This document shows, piece after piece, positions 42,823 through 51,642 of a stretch of 64,000 nucleotides of DNA. Origin of the DNA: Bradyrhizobium sediminis (GTDB taxonomy: Bacteria > Pseudomonadota > Alphaproteobacteria > Rhizobiales > Xanthobacteraceae). The notes under the pieces were generated by a model that had not been told where the DNA came from, ran no database searches, and saw only the letters and a program-made list of their open reading frames with translations. The stretch is from contig NZ_CP076134.1 of NCBI RefSeq assembly GCF_018736085.1, positions 2,862,501 through 2,926,500 of the forward strand. The letters run 5' to 3'. The position numbers were made by a program, and so were the translations under genes. The stretch's first letter is position 1; the number at the start of each line of letters is the position of its first letter.

Positions 42823-42987
42823 GGTGCTGCGCGACCTCGCGTTGCCTGCTCGATCACGCCCTCGATGCCTCAAAAAACGCGGCAGGAGGGCAATTTCGCC
42901 TGCATTTTTCCGGGTTTGCCTCAGTGGCGATAGCCGGATAAAGACTGCGCAAGCGTTATGGAATCGACGCAGGAGGCGACCAGGCGG

Positions 42988-43755
42988 ATGCGAATTCTCT
43001 GCACCAATGACGACGGCATCCATGCCCCCGGCCTGAAAATCGTCGAGGAGATCGCCCGTGCGCTGTCGGACGACGTCTGGGTGGTGGCGCCGGAGCTGGA
43101 CCAGTCAGGTGTCTCGCATTCGCTTTCTCTGAACGATCCGTTGCGGCTGCGCGAGGTCGGCCCGCGGCACTTCGCGGTGCGGGGAACGCCGACGGACTGC
43201 GTGATCATGGGCGCACGCCACATCCTCGGTACGACCATGCCGGATCTGGTGCTGTCGGGCGTCAACAAGGGCCGCAACGTCGCCGAAGACGTCGTCTATT
43301 CCGGCACTATCGCCGGCGCGCTGGAAGGCACCATTCTCGGACTGCCGTCGTTTGCGCTGTCGCAGGAATTCAGCCTGGAGACCCGCAATGCGCCGCTCTG
43401 GGAGACGGCGCTGAAATTCGGCCCGCAAATCCTGCGCAAGGTCATCGCCGCCGGCGTTCCCAGGAACACCGTGATCAACGTCAACTTTCCCGCCTGCGCG
43501 CCCGAGCAGGTTGCGGGCGTGCGCGTGACGCGGCAGGGCAAGCGCAACCTCGGCTTTCTCAAAGTCGACAAGCGCCACGACGGCCGCGGCAATCCTTACT
43601 TCTGGATCGGCTTCGAACGTGCGGCGATGATGGACACGCCGGCCGAAGGCACCGACCTTGCCGCGCTGGCGGCGCGCTATGTTTCGGTGACGCCGCTGCG
43701 GCTCGACCGCACCGACGAAGCCTTCTCGGAGGCGCTGACGGCGACGCTGAAATAG
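42988..43755 (+). CDS. surE: 5'/3'-nucleotidase SurE
   Basis: A 255-residue metal-dependent phosphatase acting on nucleoside monophosphates and exopolyphosphate, induced in stationary phase in other bacteria. The metal site is in MRILCTNDDGIHAPG (residues 1-15, NDDG) and the rest in PELDQSGVSHSLSLNDPLRL, GTPTDCV, LVLSGVNKGRNVAEDVVYSG and NVNFPA. I place the start at ATG 42988 because the family begins MRILxTNDDG; an upstream ATG at 42958 adds ten residues. Its neighbours pcm and nlpD form the classical surE-pcm-nlpD set. Confidence 0.95.
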   Translation: MRILCTNDDGIHAPGLKIVEEIARALSDDVWVVAPELDQSGVSHSLSLNDPLRLREVGPRHFAVRGTPTDCVIMGARHILGTTMPDLVLSGVNKGRNVAEDVVYSGTIAGALEGTILGLPSFALSQEFSLETRNAPLWETALKFGPQILRKVIAAGVPRNTVINVNFPACAPEQVAGVRVTRQGKRNLGFLKVDKRHDGRGNPYFWIGFERAAMMDTPAEGTDLAALAARYVSVTPLRLDRTDEAFSEALTATLK

Positions 43756-43773
43756 GCGCGACCAAACACAGCC

Positions 43774-43820
43774 TCATCCCCCGCGAAGGCGAAGGCGGGG
43801 GATCCAGTACGCCGCGGCTT
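43774..43820. repeat. Palindromic intergenic repeat, family C, copy 1
   Basis: TCATCCCCCGC, a GAAGGC duplication, then GGCGGGGGATCCAGTACGC and CGCGGC. The inverted arms ATCCCCC and GGGGGAT enclose the centre. The segment AGTACGCCGCGGC recurs in the copy at 53914-54006. It lies just after surE. Confidence 0.7.
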
Positions 43821-43860
43821 CACGGTTCCATGACTGCGTCTTTGTGCGGGGAGAGCCGCG

Positions 43861-44238
43861 CTAAACCGTCGCGCTCTTCAGCGCGGTGTCGATCATCTTC
43901 GCCAGTGTTTCGAGCTGGAACGGCTTCTGCAGCGCGGGGCGGTCCCGATATTCCTGCGGAAGACCCGAAGAGCCATAGCCGGTCGCGAAGATGAACGGGC
44001 GGTTGCGTGCCTGGATCAATTCGGCAACCGGCGAAATCACCTTGCCGTTGACGTTGACATCGAGAATGGCGAGGTCGAATTCGGTGCATTGGGCCAGCCT
44101 GATCGCCTCGTTGATCTCGCCGGCCTCAGCCGCGACGCTGTAGCCCAGTTCCGCCAGCATGTCGGCGACCATCATCCTGATCATGACCTCGTCCTCGACG
44201 AGAAACACTGAACCGCCTCGCGGCCGCGTCGCAGTCAT
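43861..44238 (-). CDS. Single-domain response regulator (CheY-like receiver)
   Basis: A 125-residue stand-alone receiver. The acidic pair is Glu15-Asp16 in VFLVEDEVMI, the phospho-acceptor Asp60 in LAILDVNVNG, Thr86 in FATGY and Lys105 in LQKPF, so it should be phosphorylatable. It has no output domain and no adjacent histidine kinase. I choose ATG 44238 because AAGGA lies 8 bases before it; an ATG at 44256 is the main alternative. A GGAAC-N16-CGTT promoter motif upstream suggests EcfG general-stress control. It is inserted between surE and pcm on the opposite strand. Confidence 0.85.
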   Translation of the reverse strand: MTATRPRGGSVFLVEDEVMIRMMVADMLAELGYSVAAEAGEINEAIRLAQCTEFDLAILDVNVNGKVISPVAELIQARNRPFIFATGYGSSGLPQEYRDRPALQKPFQLETLAKMIDTALKSATV

Positions 44239-44360
44239 GATGACGTCCTTGCCCATCCCATTGGTAAAGATCGCAAATAGCGCTATCAGGCGCAACGTTA
44301 AAGTGCACCGGTACGCTACACGCGCCGTTGCGAGCGAGCGGCAAGATTGCCCGATCCCAT

Positions 44361-44385
44361 AACGCGAGGCAGGACACCGGGTTCC
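44361..44385 (-). promoter_or_regulatory. EcfG-type (general stress sigma factor) promoter motif
   Basis: On the minus strand, GGAAC is followed after exactly 16 bases by CGTT. GGAAC-N16/17-CGTT is the promoter consensus of EcfG, the alphaproteobacterial general stress sigma factor. The motif points towards the response-regulator gene, whose start is 123 bases downstream, leaving a leader of roughly 110 bases. On the plus strand no such motif faces pcm. Confidence 0.5.
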
Positions 44386-44480
44386 GTTGTATGGAACCTG
44401 GATAAGATATTCTGCATTCTTTGATTCAAACTGTTCGGCCGGGCGCGCTAGGGTGCCTCGGCGGAGCTTGCGAGACCGAG

Positions 44481-45131
44481 ATGCCTGCCGTTCAAAACCC
44501 ACCCGAAAAAATGATGTTTCAGCTCAACCTGCGGCGGCGCGGGATCAGCGACCAGGCGGTGCTGCGCGCCATGGAGGAGATTCCGCGCGACGCGTTCGTG
44601 GCGCCGGCCGATCGCGCTGATGCCTACCGCGACAGCGCGCTCGGCATTGCCTGCGGACAGACCATCAGCCAGCCCTTCGTAGTGGCCTATATGACCGAGC
44701 AGTTGCAGCCGCAGAAGCATCATCGCGTGCTGGAGATCGGCACCGGCTCCGGTTACCAGGCCGCCATCCTGGCGCGGCTCTGCGGCCACGTCCTGTCGAT
44801 CGAGCGTTACCGGACGCTTGCCGACAGCGCCCGGGCGCGGCTTGAGAAGGTGGGATGCGACAATGTCGAGGTCATGCTGGGGGACGGCTTCGACATCCCG
44901 GCCGGCGGCGGCGATTTCGACCGCATCATCGTCACCGCCGCGATAGAGCAAATCCCCGAAAGCCTGACGCAGCGGCTCGAGCCCGGCGGTATCCTGATCG
45001 CGCCGGTCGGGCCGCATCAGGGCGTCCAGACCCTGGTCCGCTTGGTCAGGACCGAGGCCGGTTTTGAGCGCAAGGAGCTGGTGGACGTGCGTTTCGTGCC
45101 GGCGCTGCCGGGCATCGCCCGGGAACTGTAG
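44481..45131 (+). CDS. pcm: Protein-L-isoaspartate O-methyltransferase
   Basis: The enzyme methylates isoaspartyl residues in damaged proteins, allowing their repair. The 216-residue protein has the family start [20 protein letters not shown], then [20 protein letters not shown], the SAM-binding [19 protein letters not shown] (about 87-105) and [17 protein letters not shown]. Start ATG 44481 ([13 protein letters not shown]) gives a normal length; ATG 44511 is an alternative. It follows surE after the divergent regulator and precedes the NlpD-type gene, as in many proteobacteria. Confidence 0.93.
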   Translation: MPAVQNPPEKMMFQLNLRRRGISDQAVLRAMEEIPRDAFVAPADRADAYRDSALGIACGQTISQPFVVAYMTEQLQPQKHHRVLEIGTGSGYQAAILARLCGHVLSIERYRTLADSARARLEKVGCDNVEVMLGDGFDIPAGGGDFDRIIVTAAIEQIPESLTQRLEPGGILIAPVGPHQGVQTLVRLVRTEAGFERKELVDVRFVPALPGIAREL

Positions 45132-45181
45132 AAATCCGGATTGGCTGTTCCGCCAACGTCTTATTCCCAGGGTTAAGCGGT

Positions 45182-45204
45182 TGTTTACTGGGGAGGTGTT
45201 TACT
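45182..45204. promoter_or_regulatory. Direct repeat TGTTTACT before the nlpD-like gene
   Basis: TGTTTACT occurs at 45182-45189 and again at 45197-45204, 15 bases apart, in the 108-base gap before the lipoprotein gene. The second copy also forms an inverted pair TTACT/AGTAA with the bases that follow. It may be a regulator site in the promoter; I do not recognise it. Confidence 0.25.
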
Positions 45205-45239
45205 CAAAACAGTAATTTGTTGCGTACGAGTGAGTAACC

Positions 45240-46574
45240 ATGTCCCGTGTCGTCGAGTTGCTTTGCTCGCGTCGCGTGCCGCACGTCGCGGCGCTGGCGC
45301 TGATGTCATTTGGTTTCGCCGGCTGCAGCGCCGACATGTCGACGCGGCTTTCGCAGAGCTCATATTCCAATCCCTTTGCATCCCAACCGGAAGCCACAGG
45401 CTCCGTGCGGACCCCCGCGGTCGAGCGCCGCGAACTGCCGCAATACACCCGCCCGCATTCGCAATACCAGTCGCAGCCATTGCCGCCGCCGATCGCGGCG
45501 CCGCAGTCCTATCCGGCCGCGAACGCCGGCGTGTCCGGAGGAGGGCGTGGATTGGCCTCTTACGCTCCGCCCGCCCATCCGCCGCTCGAGACCACGGGCA
45601 CCGTGCCGCGCTCGGTCGCGGCGACCCGTGCTCCGGCGCAGGGCGGGACCACCATCATCGTCGGCACCAGCGATACGCTCGATACGTTGTCGCGGCGCTA
45701 CAACGTATCGTCCGCCGCGATCCTGCAGGCCAACGGCTACAAGGGGCCGCGCGCGCTGTCGCCGGGCCAGCAACTGATCATTCCGCGTCCGACCAACGCC
45801 GCTGCCGCGCCCGCATTGGCGGCGCCGGCCAGCAAGCCCGTGGCTGCTGCGCCGTCGGTTCATGTCGTCAATCGCGGCGACACCCTGCTCAGCATCGCGC
45901 GCCGCAACCATGTGCCAGTGGCGGAGCTGGCAAGGGCCAATAGCCTGGATGCTAGCGCGAAGCTCAAACTCGGTCAGAAGCTCACGGTGCCCGGTGCAAA
46001 GACCGCGGCTGCTGCACCCGCTGCGCAGCCGTTGGCTCAGCCCGCCGCAGCGTTGACGGCGCCCGCTACCCGAACGGCTGCCCTGGCCGGTTCGCCTCCG
46101 CAGAGCGCGCGGCTCGCCCAGGCTACCACGAAGGTGGAGGAATCTCCGGCGACGGCCGAGGCTCCGGTCAAGGCCAGTGAAGCCACCGGCGCGTTGCCGA
46201 CCTTCCGCTGGCCGGTGCGTGGCAAGGTGATCACCAGCTATGGCGCCAAGACCAACGGCAAGTCGAACGATGGCATCAACCTGGCGGTGCCGGAAGGCAC
46301 GCCGGTGAAGGCGGCAGAGGACGGCGTCGTTGCCTATTCAGGAAACGAACTCAAGGGTTACGGCAATCTGGTTCTGGTTCGGCACTCCAACGGTTACGTC
46401 ACCGCATATGCCCATGCGAGTGAACTGCTGGTGAAGCGCGGCGACACCGTCAAGCGCGGCCAGATCATTGCCAAGTCGGGTCAATCGGGCGAGGTGGGGT
46501 CGCCGCAGCTCCACTTCGAGATCCGCAAGGGATCTTCTCCGGTTGACCCGCTGCAATTCCTCAACGGGGCGTGA
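45240..46574 (+). CDS. nlpD: NlpD-type lipoprotein with two LysM domains and degenerate M23 (LytM) domain
   Basis: A 444-residue envelope protein. A signal sequence ends in the lipobox FAGC (Cys29). Two LysM peptidoglycan-binding modules follow, about residues 135-182 and 203-248 (VHVVNRGDTLLSIARRNHVP), then a linker and a LytM/M23 domain from about 320 (FRWPVRGKVITSYGAK). The M23 zinc site is broken: the usual HxGxD is NDGIN and the HxH before FEIR is QLH. Such degenerate LytM proteins (EnvC, NlpD, DipM-like) activate septal amidases instead of cutting peptidoglycan. The gene follows pcm as in the classical surE-pcm-nlpD order, without rpoS, which alphaproteobacteria lack. Confidence 0.88.
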   Translation: MSRVVELLCSRRVPHVAALALMSFGFAGCSADMSTRLSQSSYSNPFASQPEATGSVRTPAVERRELPQYTRPHSQYQSQPLPPPIAAPQSYPAANAGVSGGGRGLASYAPPAHPPLETTGTVPRSVAATRAPAQGGTTIIVGTSDTLDTLSRRYNVSSAAILQANGYKGPRALSPGQQLIIPRPTNAAAAPALAAPASKPVAAAPSVHVVNRGDTLLSIARRNHVPVAELARANSLDASAKLKLGQKLTVPGAKTAAAAPAAQPLAQPAAALTAPATRTAALAGSPPQSARLAQATTKVEESPATAEAPVKASEATGALPTFRWPVRGKVITSYGAKTNGKSNDGINLAVPEGTPVKAAEDGVVAYSGNELKGYGNLVLVRHSNGYVTAYAHASELLVKRGDTVKRGQIIAKSGQSGEVGSPQLHFEIRKGSSPVDPLQFLNGA

Positions 46575-46615
46575 AGCCGCGCTGCGAGGCATGGTTAGTC
46601 CATACCTTTGACTCC

Positions 46616-46640
46616 GATCGCCCGGCATCGCCGGGCGATC
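46616..46640. terminator. Perfect hairpin after the nlpD-like gene
   Basis: GATCGCCCGGC and GCCGGGCGATC, perfect 11-base arms with a 3-base loop, 42 bases after the stop. The stem is very stable, but no T run follows, so it may be a terminator without U tract or an RNA 3'-end stabiliser. The rest of the gap (46641-46849) shows no gene or clear signal. Confidence 0.5.
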
Positions 46641-46849
46641 CCGCCTTCCGGCGCAGTTGCGATTGAATCGCGTGAGGTGGCTGCCGTCGTCTCTCCCGGC
46701 TGCGCACCTGACCAAGGTGTACATTGTCGCCTCGGTCGGCTATTTCCTCCAGACGTTTTTGTCGGAATGGATTTCAGGACGTTCGGTTTGCGTTGCACGC
46801 AGCAAATCGTGCCTGGCGCCCCGCGTGAGACCATGCTGCGCGACGTAAA

Positions 46850-48358
46850 ATGATCTGGCGGACCACCAAGGCAACCGTCGCGACCTGGTTCGGTTTCGTC
46901 CTGATGTGCCTCGGCATGTTCATGGCGATCCTGGACATTCAGGTCGTCGCGACGTCACTGCCGACGATCCAGGATGCGCTGGCGATATCGCCCGACGCGA
47001 TGAGCTGGATTCAGACCGCCTATCTGATCGCGGAAATCACCGCGATTCCGCTGACGGGCTGGCTGACGCGGGTGCTCACCTTGCGCTGGCTGTTCGTTCT
47101 CGCCATCTTCGTGTTCACGCTGACATCGGTCGGCTGCGCCTTCAGCAACACCTTCGCGTCCCTCGTCACCTTCCGCATCTTTCAGGGGTTTTCCGGAGGG
47201 ACGCTGATCCCTGCGGTGTTCTCCGGCATCTTCCTGTTGTTTCCGGCGCGCGCCCACCCGTTCGCGGGTACCATCGCCGGCATCATGGCCGTGCTTGCGC
47301 CCACGGTTGGACCGGTGGTCGGCGGCTGGATCACGCACCATTATTCCTGGCCCTGGCTGTTTCTGGTCAACGTCGTCCCCGGTGTCATCGCCGTGATCGC
47401 GACGCCATTCCTGCTGCCGCGCGGCAGGCCGCGGCTGAACAGTCTGAAGAATTTCGACGGGCTCTCGCTGGCACTGATGGCGGTGGCCTTGGCGAGCCTG
47501 GAGATCGGTTTGAAGCAGGCGCCGCAACAGGGCTGGTTCTCCACGGTCTGCTTCGGCCTGTTCGCGCTGTGCGCGGTCGCGACGGCCCTGTTTGCGGTCA
47601 GAACACTGAAGGCGGTGCAGCCGGTGGTGGAACTTGCAACGCTGAGGGTGCGGCCCTTTGCGGTCGGCTGCGTGCTGAGCTTTTGCCTCGGCGTCGGGTT
47701 GTTCGGCGTGGTCTATCTGATGCCGGTATTTCTCGCTTATGTCCGGCAGCACGATGCGCTGCAGATCGGCTCGATCATGCTGGTCACGGGAGCGGCCCAG
47801 CTGGTGGCCGCGCCGATTGCGGGCGCGCTGGAGAGCCGGCTCGACCCGCGCTGGCTGTCGGCGTTCGGATTCAGTCTGTTCGCCGTCGGACTGGGCTTGA
47901 GCGCGTTCGAAAGCCGCACCGCTGATTTCGACGAGATGTTCTGGCCCCAGGTCCTGCGCGGCTTCGCCGCGATGTTCTGCCTGCTGCCGCCGACGCGGAT
48001 GGCGCTGGAGACCTTGCCGCACAAGCAGGTGCCGGACGCCAGCGGCCTGTTCAATATGATGCGAAATCTCGGCGGCGCGGTCGGCATCGCGCTGATCGAT
48101 ACCATCCTCTATGGACGCACGTCGGGACATGCCGAAGCCATCCGCCAGCGCCTGATCGCGGGCGATGCGACCGCCGCGCAGGCGATCGGGCTCGACCGGA
48201 TCCCTCCCGATCTATCGGAGGCTCGTTCCATGATCGAGCAGGCCGCGCTTGCCACCAGCGCCAACGAAGCCTGGGCACTGCTGGCCTCGGTCGTGTTGCT
48301 CGGCCTGCTGCTGATTCCGCTGGCGAAGCCGCTGCGCGCGGACGCCGCCGGCGGCTGA
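46850..48358 (+). CDS. DHA2-family multidrug MFS transporter (EmrB/QacA-like)
   Basis: A 502-residue protein with about 14 transmembrane helices. It shows the DHA2 signature: LDIQVVATSLPTIQDAL at the end of helix 1, the loop 2-3 motif ending WLTRVLTLRWLFVLA, and the antiporter motif C LAPTVGPVVGGWITHHYSWPW in helix 5. This family exports hydrophobic cations, fatty acids or plant-derived toxins. No EmrA-like adaptor gene is adjacent, so it may act alone. The stop is 5 bases from the stop of the convergent DUF815 ATPase gene. Confidence 0.9.
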   Translation: MIWRTTKATVATWFGFVLMCLGMFMAILDIQVVATSLPTIQDALAISPDAMSWIQTAYLIAEITAIPLTGWLTRVLTLRWLFVLAIFVFTLTSVGCAFSNTFASLVTFRIFQGFSGGTLIPAVFSGIFLLFPARAHPFAGTIAGIMAVLAPTVGPVVGGWITHHYSWPWLFLVNVVPGVIAVIATPFLLPRGRPRLNSLKNFDGLSLALMAVALASLEIGLKQAPQQGWFSTVCFGLFALCAVATALFAVRTLKAVQPVVELATLRVRPFAVGCVLSFCLGVGLFGVVYLMPVFLAYVRQHDALQIGSIMLVTGAAQLVAAPIAGALESRLDPRWLSAFGFSLFAVGLGLSAFESRTADFDEMFWPQVLRGFAAMFCLLPPTRMALETLPHKQVPDASGLFNMMRNLGGAVGIALIDTILYGRTSGHAEAIRQRLIAGDATAAQAIGLDRIPPDLSEARSMIEQAALATSANEAWALLASVVLLGLLLIPLAKPLRADAAGG

Positions 48359-48363
48359 TGCGA

Positions 48364-49335
48364 TCAGTTCGGCTTGAGCCTGACCCCGAGCCGTCCCGCC
48401 AATTCCTGCGTGAACTGCCAGGCGACGCGGCCGGAGCGCGAGCCGCGCGTGGTCGACCATTCCAGCGCCTCGCGCTCGAGTTCTTCCTCGGCGAGCTTGA
48501 TGCCGAAATGGCCGCAATAGCCCTTCACCATGGCAAGGTACTCATCCTGGCTGCAGCGATGAAAGCCGAGCCAAAGACCGAACCGGTCCGACAGCGAGAC
48601 CTTCTCCTCGACCGCTTCGCCGGGATTGATGGCGGTCGAGCGTTCGTTCTCGATCATCTCGCGCGCCAGGAGATGCCGGCGGTTGGAGGTCGCGTACAGG
48701 ATCACGTTATCGGGGCGGCCCTCGATGCCGCCCTCCAGCACCGCCTTTAGCGACTTGTAGGAGGCATCGTTGCCGTCGAACGACAGGTCGTCGCAGAACA
48801 CGATGAAGCGGAATTCGGAGCTGCGCAGCATGTCCATCAGCGCCGGCAGGCTTTCGATGTCCTCGCGGTGGATCTCGATCAGCTTCAGGCGTGCCGCTGG
48901 CTTGCGGCTGACGTTAAGGCTGGCATGCGCCGCCTTCACCAGCGACGATTTGCCCATGCCGCGTGCGCCCCACAACAGGGCGTTGTTGGCAGGCAGGCCG
49001 TCGGCGAAGCGCTCGGTGTTCTCGATCAGGATATCGCGCATCCGGTCGATGCCCTTGAGCAGCCCGAGATCGACCCGGCTGACGCGTGGCACCGGCGCCA
49101 GCCGGCCGTTCGGGTGCCAGACGAAGGCGTCGGCGCTGGCAAACGAGTCGGCGGGCTCCGCGGCCGGCGATGCCGCGGACAGGTGGGAGGCAATGGCCTC
49201 CAGCGCGCGCGCGATCCGCGCCGCACTATCGTTCTCGGGCGCGGCGGCCGGACGTTTTGTCGCGGCTCTAACGGGCTTGCGCGCAGCCGCCCTGGAGGCG
49301 GCCCGGGGCCCGGTTTTTCTGGCTTTTTTCGACAT
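48364..49335 (-). CDS. DUF815 family AAA ATPase
   Basis: A 323-residue P-loop protein. The N-terminal 60 residues are Lys/Arg/Ala rich (KKARKTGPRAASRAAARKPV) and probably disordered or nucleic-acid-binding. The ATPase core begins with RVDLGLLKGIDRMRDILIEN; Walker A is GARGMGKSSLVKAAH and Walker B IVFCDDLSF; sensor-like YATSNRRHL and LSDRFGLWLGFHR follow. This is DUF815 (PF05673), widespread but without known function. The start is ATG 49335 (MSKKARK); an ATG at 49362 is possible. It is divergent from yajC-secD-secF, an arrangement common in related genomes. Confidence 0.85.
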   Translation of the reverse strand: MSKKARKTGPRAASRAAARKPVRAATKRPAAAPENDSAARIARALEAIASHLSAASPAAEPADSFASADAFVWHPNGRLAPVPRVSRVDLGLLKGIDRMRDILIENTERFADGLPANNALLWGARGMGKSSLVKAAHASLNVSRKPAARLKLIEIHREDIESLPALMDMLRSSEFRFIVFCDDLSFDGNDASYKSLKAVLEGGIEGRPDNVILYATSNRRHLLAREMIENERSTAINPGEAVEEKVSLSDRFGLWLGFHRCSQDEYLAMVKGYCGHFGIKLAEEELEREALEWSTTRGSRSGRVAWQFTQELAGRLGVRLKPN

Positions 49336-49515
49336 TTGTGAAGTTCCTGATCCTGCAGCCATATCGGCCCTTTGAGCGTCCCGCAAGCGGTGTAAATGAG
49401 GGGGCTGGCAGCGTTGCAATTGGGGCGCTGGTCGCTATAGTCCGCGCGAATTTGCCCGAACCGGCCTGACGCCGATGGGTTGCCGGTTTACCCCCGTTTC
49501 ACGAGGATTGTCCGA

Positions 49516-49881
49516 ATGCTGATTACTCCTGCGTTTGCCCAGGCCGCGGCCGGTGGCGATACCAACAGCATGTTGATGTCGTTGCTGCCGTTCGCGCTGA
49601 TCTTCGTGATCATGTATTTCCTTATTCTGCGGCCGCAGCAGAAGAAGGTGAAAGAGCACGCCGAGCTGGTGAAGAACATCCGCCGCGGCGACACCGTCGT
49701 CACTTCGGGCGGCCTCGTCGGCAAGGTGACGAAAGTGGTCGACGACGACCAGATCGAATTCGAGATCTCCGACGGCGTGCGCGTGCGGCAAATGCGGCAG
49801 ATGATTTCGGGCGTGCGCGCCAAGGGCGAGCCGGCGAAGGAAAAGGCTGATACCGCCAAGGACGAGACGTCCGCGAGCTAG
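49516..49881 (+). CDS. yajC: Preprotein translocase subunit YajC
   Basis: A 121-residue single-span protein of the SecDF-YajC complex. It has a short periplasmic N terminus (MLITPAFAQAAAGG), one transmembrane helix (about 24-42, LLPFALIFVIMYFLILRPQQ) and a cytoplasmic basic domain with RRGDTVVTSGGLVGKVTKV, typical of the family. ATG 49516 is preferred over an upstream ATG. It begins the yajC-secD-secF operon. Confidence 0.95.
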   Translation: MLITPAFAQAAAGGDTNSMLMSLLPFALIFVIMYFLILRPQQKKVKEHAELVKNIRRGDTVVTSGGLVGKVTKVVDDDQIEFEISDGVRVRQMRQMISGVRAKGEPAKEKADTAKDETSAS

Positions 49882-49924
49882 CTTTTTGCGCGCCGCTTTT
49901 CCCCAGATCTGACGGGTCAACTCG

Positions 49925-51526
49925 ATGTTGTATTTCACGCGGTGGAAGGCGCTGGCGATCATCCTCACGGCGCTGGTGGTGTGCCTCTGCGCCGTTCCGA
50001 ACTTCTTCCCCGAAGCCAAGGTCAAGACCTGGCCAAAATGGGCCCAGCGCCATCTCGTGCTCGGCCTCGACCTGCAGGGCGGCTCGCACATCCTGCTCGA
50101 GGTCGATTCCAACTCGGTCAAGAAGGACAAGCTCGACCAGGTTCGCGACGACGTCCGCCGGGCGCTGCGCGAAGCCAAGATCCCCTATACCGGGCTCGCC
50201 GTGCGCAATGACAATGTCGAAGTGCGCATCACCAAGGACACCGATCTGCAAAATGCGCTGACCAAGCTACGCGAGCTGTCGCAGCCGCTCGGCGGCTTGC
50301 TCGGCTCCAGCGGCCAGCGCAGCCTTGAGGTCAGCGATGCCGGCTCCGGGCTGATCCGACTCAACGTGCCGCAGGCCGCGATCACCGAACGCGTCCGCCA
50401 GTCGGTCGAACAGTCGATCCAGATCGTCGAACGTCGTGTCAACGAACTCGGCACCGTCGAGCCGCTGATCCAGCGCCAGGGGGTCGACCGCATTCTGGTG
50501 CAGGTGCCGGGCCTGCAGGATCCGACCCGACTGAAGGAACTGCTCGGCAAGACCGCCAAGATGGAATTCCGGATGGTCGATCTCACGGTGCCGCCCGACC
50601 AGGCGGCTAGCGGCCGTGTGCCGCCCGATTCGGAATTGCTGCCGAGCGCCGAAGCGTCGGGCGCGCCCCAGGTCATCAAGAAGCAAGTTCTGGTCTCGGG
50701 CGGCGATCTCACCGACGCCCAGCCGGGATTCGACCAGCGCAACGGCCAGCCGATCGTGTCGTTCAAATTCAACACATCGGGCTCGCGCAAATTCGCACAG
50801 GCGACGACGGAACACGTCAAGGAACCGTTCGCGATTGTTCTCGACGGCAAGGTGATCTCGGCGCCCGTCATCCAGGAGCCGATCACCGGCGGACAGGGAC
50901 AAATTTCCGGCAATTTCACCGTTCAGCAGGCCAACGATCTGGCCATCCTGCTGCGTGCGGGCGCGCTGCCGGCGCCGTTGACCATCATCGAGGAGCGCAC
51001 CGTCGGTCCCGGCCTCGGCCAGGATTCGATCGAGAAGGGCGAACTTGCCGCCTATGTCGGCTCGATCCTGGTCATCGTGTTCATGCTGGTGACCTACCGG
51101 CTGTTCGGCGTATTCGCCAATATCGCGGTCGCCATTAACGTCGCCATGATCTTCGGCGTGCTGTCGCTGCTCAACGCCACGCTGACCTTGCCCGGCATCG
51201 CCGGCATCGTGCTGACCGTCGGCATCGCGGTCGACTCCAACGTGCTGATCTACGAGCGCATCCGTGAGGAATTGCGCGGCGGGCGCAACGCGATTTCGGC
51301 GATCGACGCCGGCTTCAAGCGGGCGCTGTCGACGATTCTGGATTCCAATATCACCACTTTCATCGCCGCGGCCGTGCTGTTCTATATCGGCACCGGACCG
51401 GTGCGCGGCTTCGCCGTGACGCTCGGCATCGGCATCATCACCACGGTTTTCACCGCGTTTACGCTCACCCGCCTGATCGTCGCGACCTGGGTCAGGTGGA
51501 AGCGGCCGCATAGCGTGCCGATCTAG
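49925..51526 (+). CDS. secD: Protein translocase subunit SecD
   Basis: SecD and SecF use the proton gradient to assist Sec-dependent protein export and membrane insertion. The 533-residue protein has an N-terminal transmembrane helix, the periplasmic P1 domain beginning with LVLGLDLQGGSHILLEVD (D1 motif), VNELGTVEPLIQRQGVDRIL, and the C-terminal five helices with GIVLTVGIAVDSNVLIYERI and REELRGG. The secF gene follows after 116 bases that hold a hairpin repeat. Confidence 0.96.
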   Translation: MLYFTRWKALAIILTALVVCLCAVPNFFPEAKVKTWPKWAQRHLVLGLDLQGGSHILLEVDSNSVKKDKLDQVRDDVRRALREAKIPYTGLAVRNDNVEVRITKDTDLQNALTKLRELSQPLGGLLGSSGQRSLEVSDAGSGLIRLNVPQAAITERVRQSVEQSIQIVERRVNELGTVEPLIQRQGVDRILVQVPGLQDPTRLKELLGKTAKMEFRMVDLTVPPDQAASGRVPPDSELLPSAEASGAPQVIKKQVLVSGGDLTDAQPGFDQRNGQPIVSFKFNTSGSRKFAQATTEHVKEPFAIVLDGKVISAPVIQEPITGGQGQISGNFTVQQANDLAILLRAGALPAPLTIIEERTVGPGLGQDSIEKGELAAYVGSILVIVFMLVTYRLFGVFANIAVAINVAMIFGVLSLLNATLTLPGIAGIVLTVGIAVDSNVLIYERIREELRGGRNAISAIDAGFKRALSTILDSNITTFIAAAVLFYIGTGPVRGFAVTLGIGIITTVFTAFTLTRLIVATWVRWKRPHSVPI

Positions 51527-51574
51527 GGCATGATCCCGAAAAGTGGACACCGGTTTTCGGAACAGATCATGCCC
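51526..51574. repeat. Long hairpin repeat between secD and secF, family D
   Basis: Outer arms GGGCATGATC and GATCATGCCC, inner arms CCGAAAA and TTTTCGG, with GTGGACACC in the loop region. The 49-base element folds into a nearly continuous hairpin beginning at the last base of secD. I recognise it as an element scattered through Rhizobiales genomes. It may attenuate or process the secD-secF transcript. Confidence 0.8.
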
Positions 51575-51642
51575 TCACAAAATAAGGGGACGAATGTGAT
51601 CCAGCGCAGCGCGATCATATTCCAGGGAATGCGGAGCCGGCT

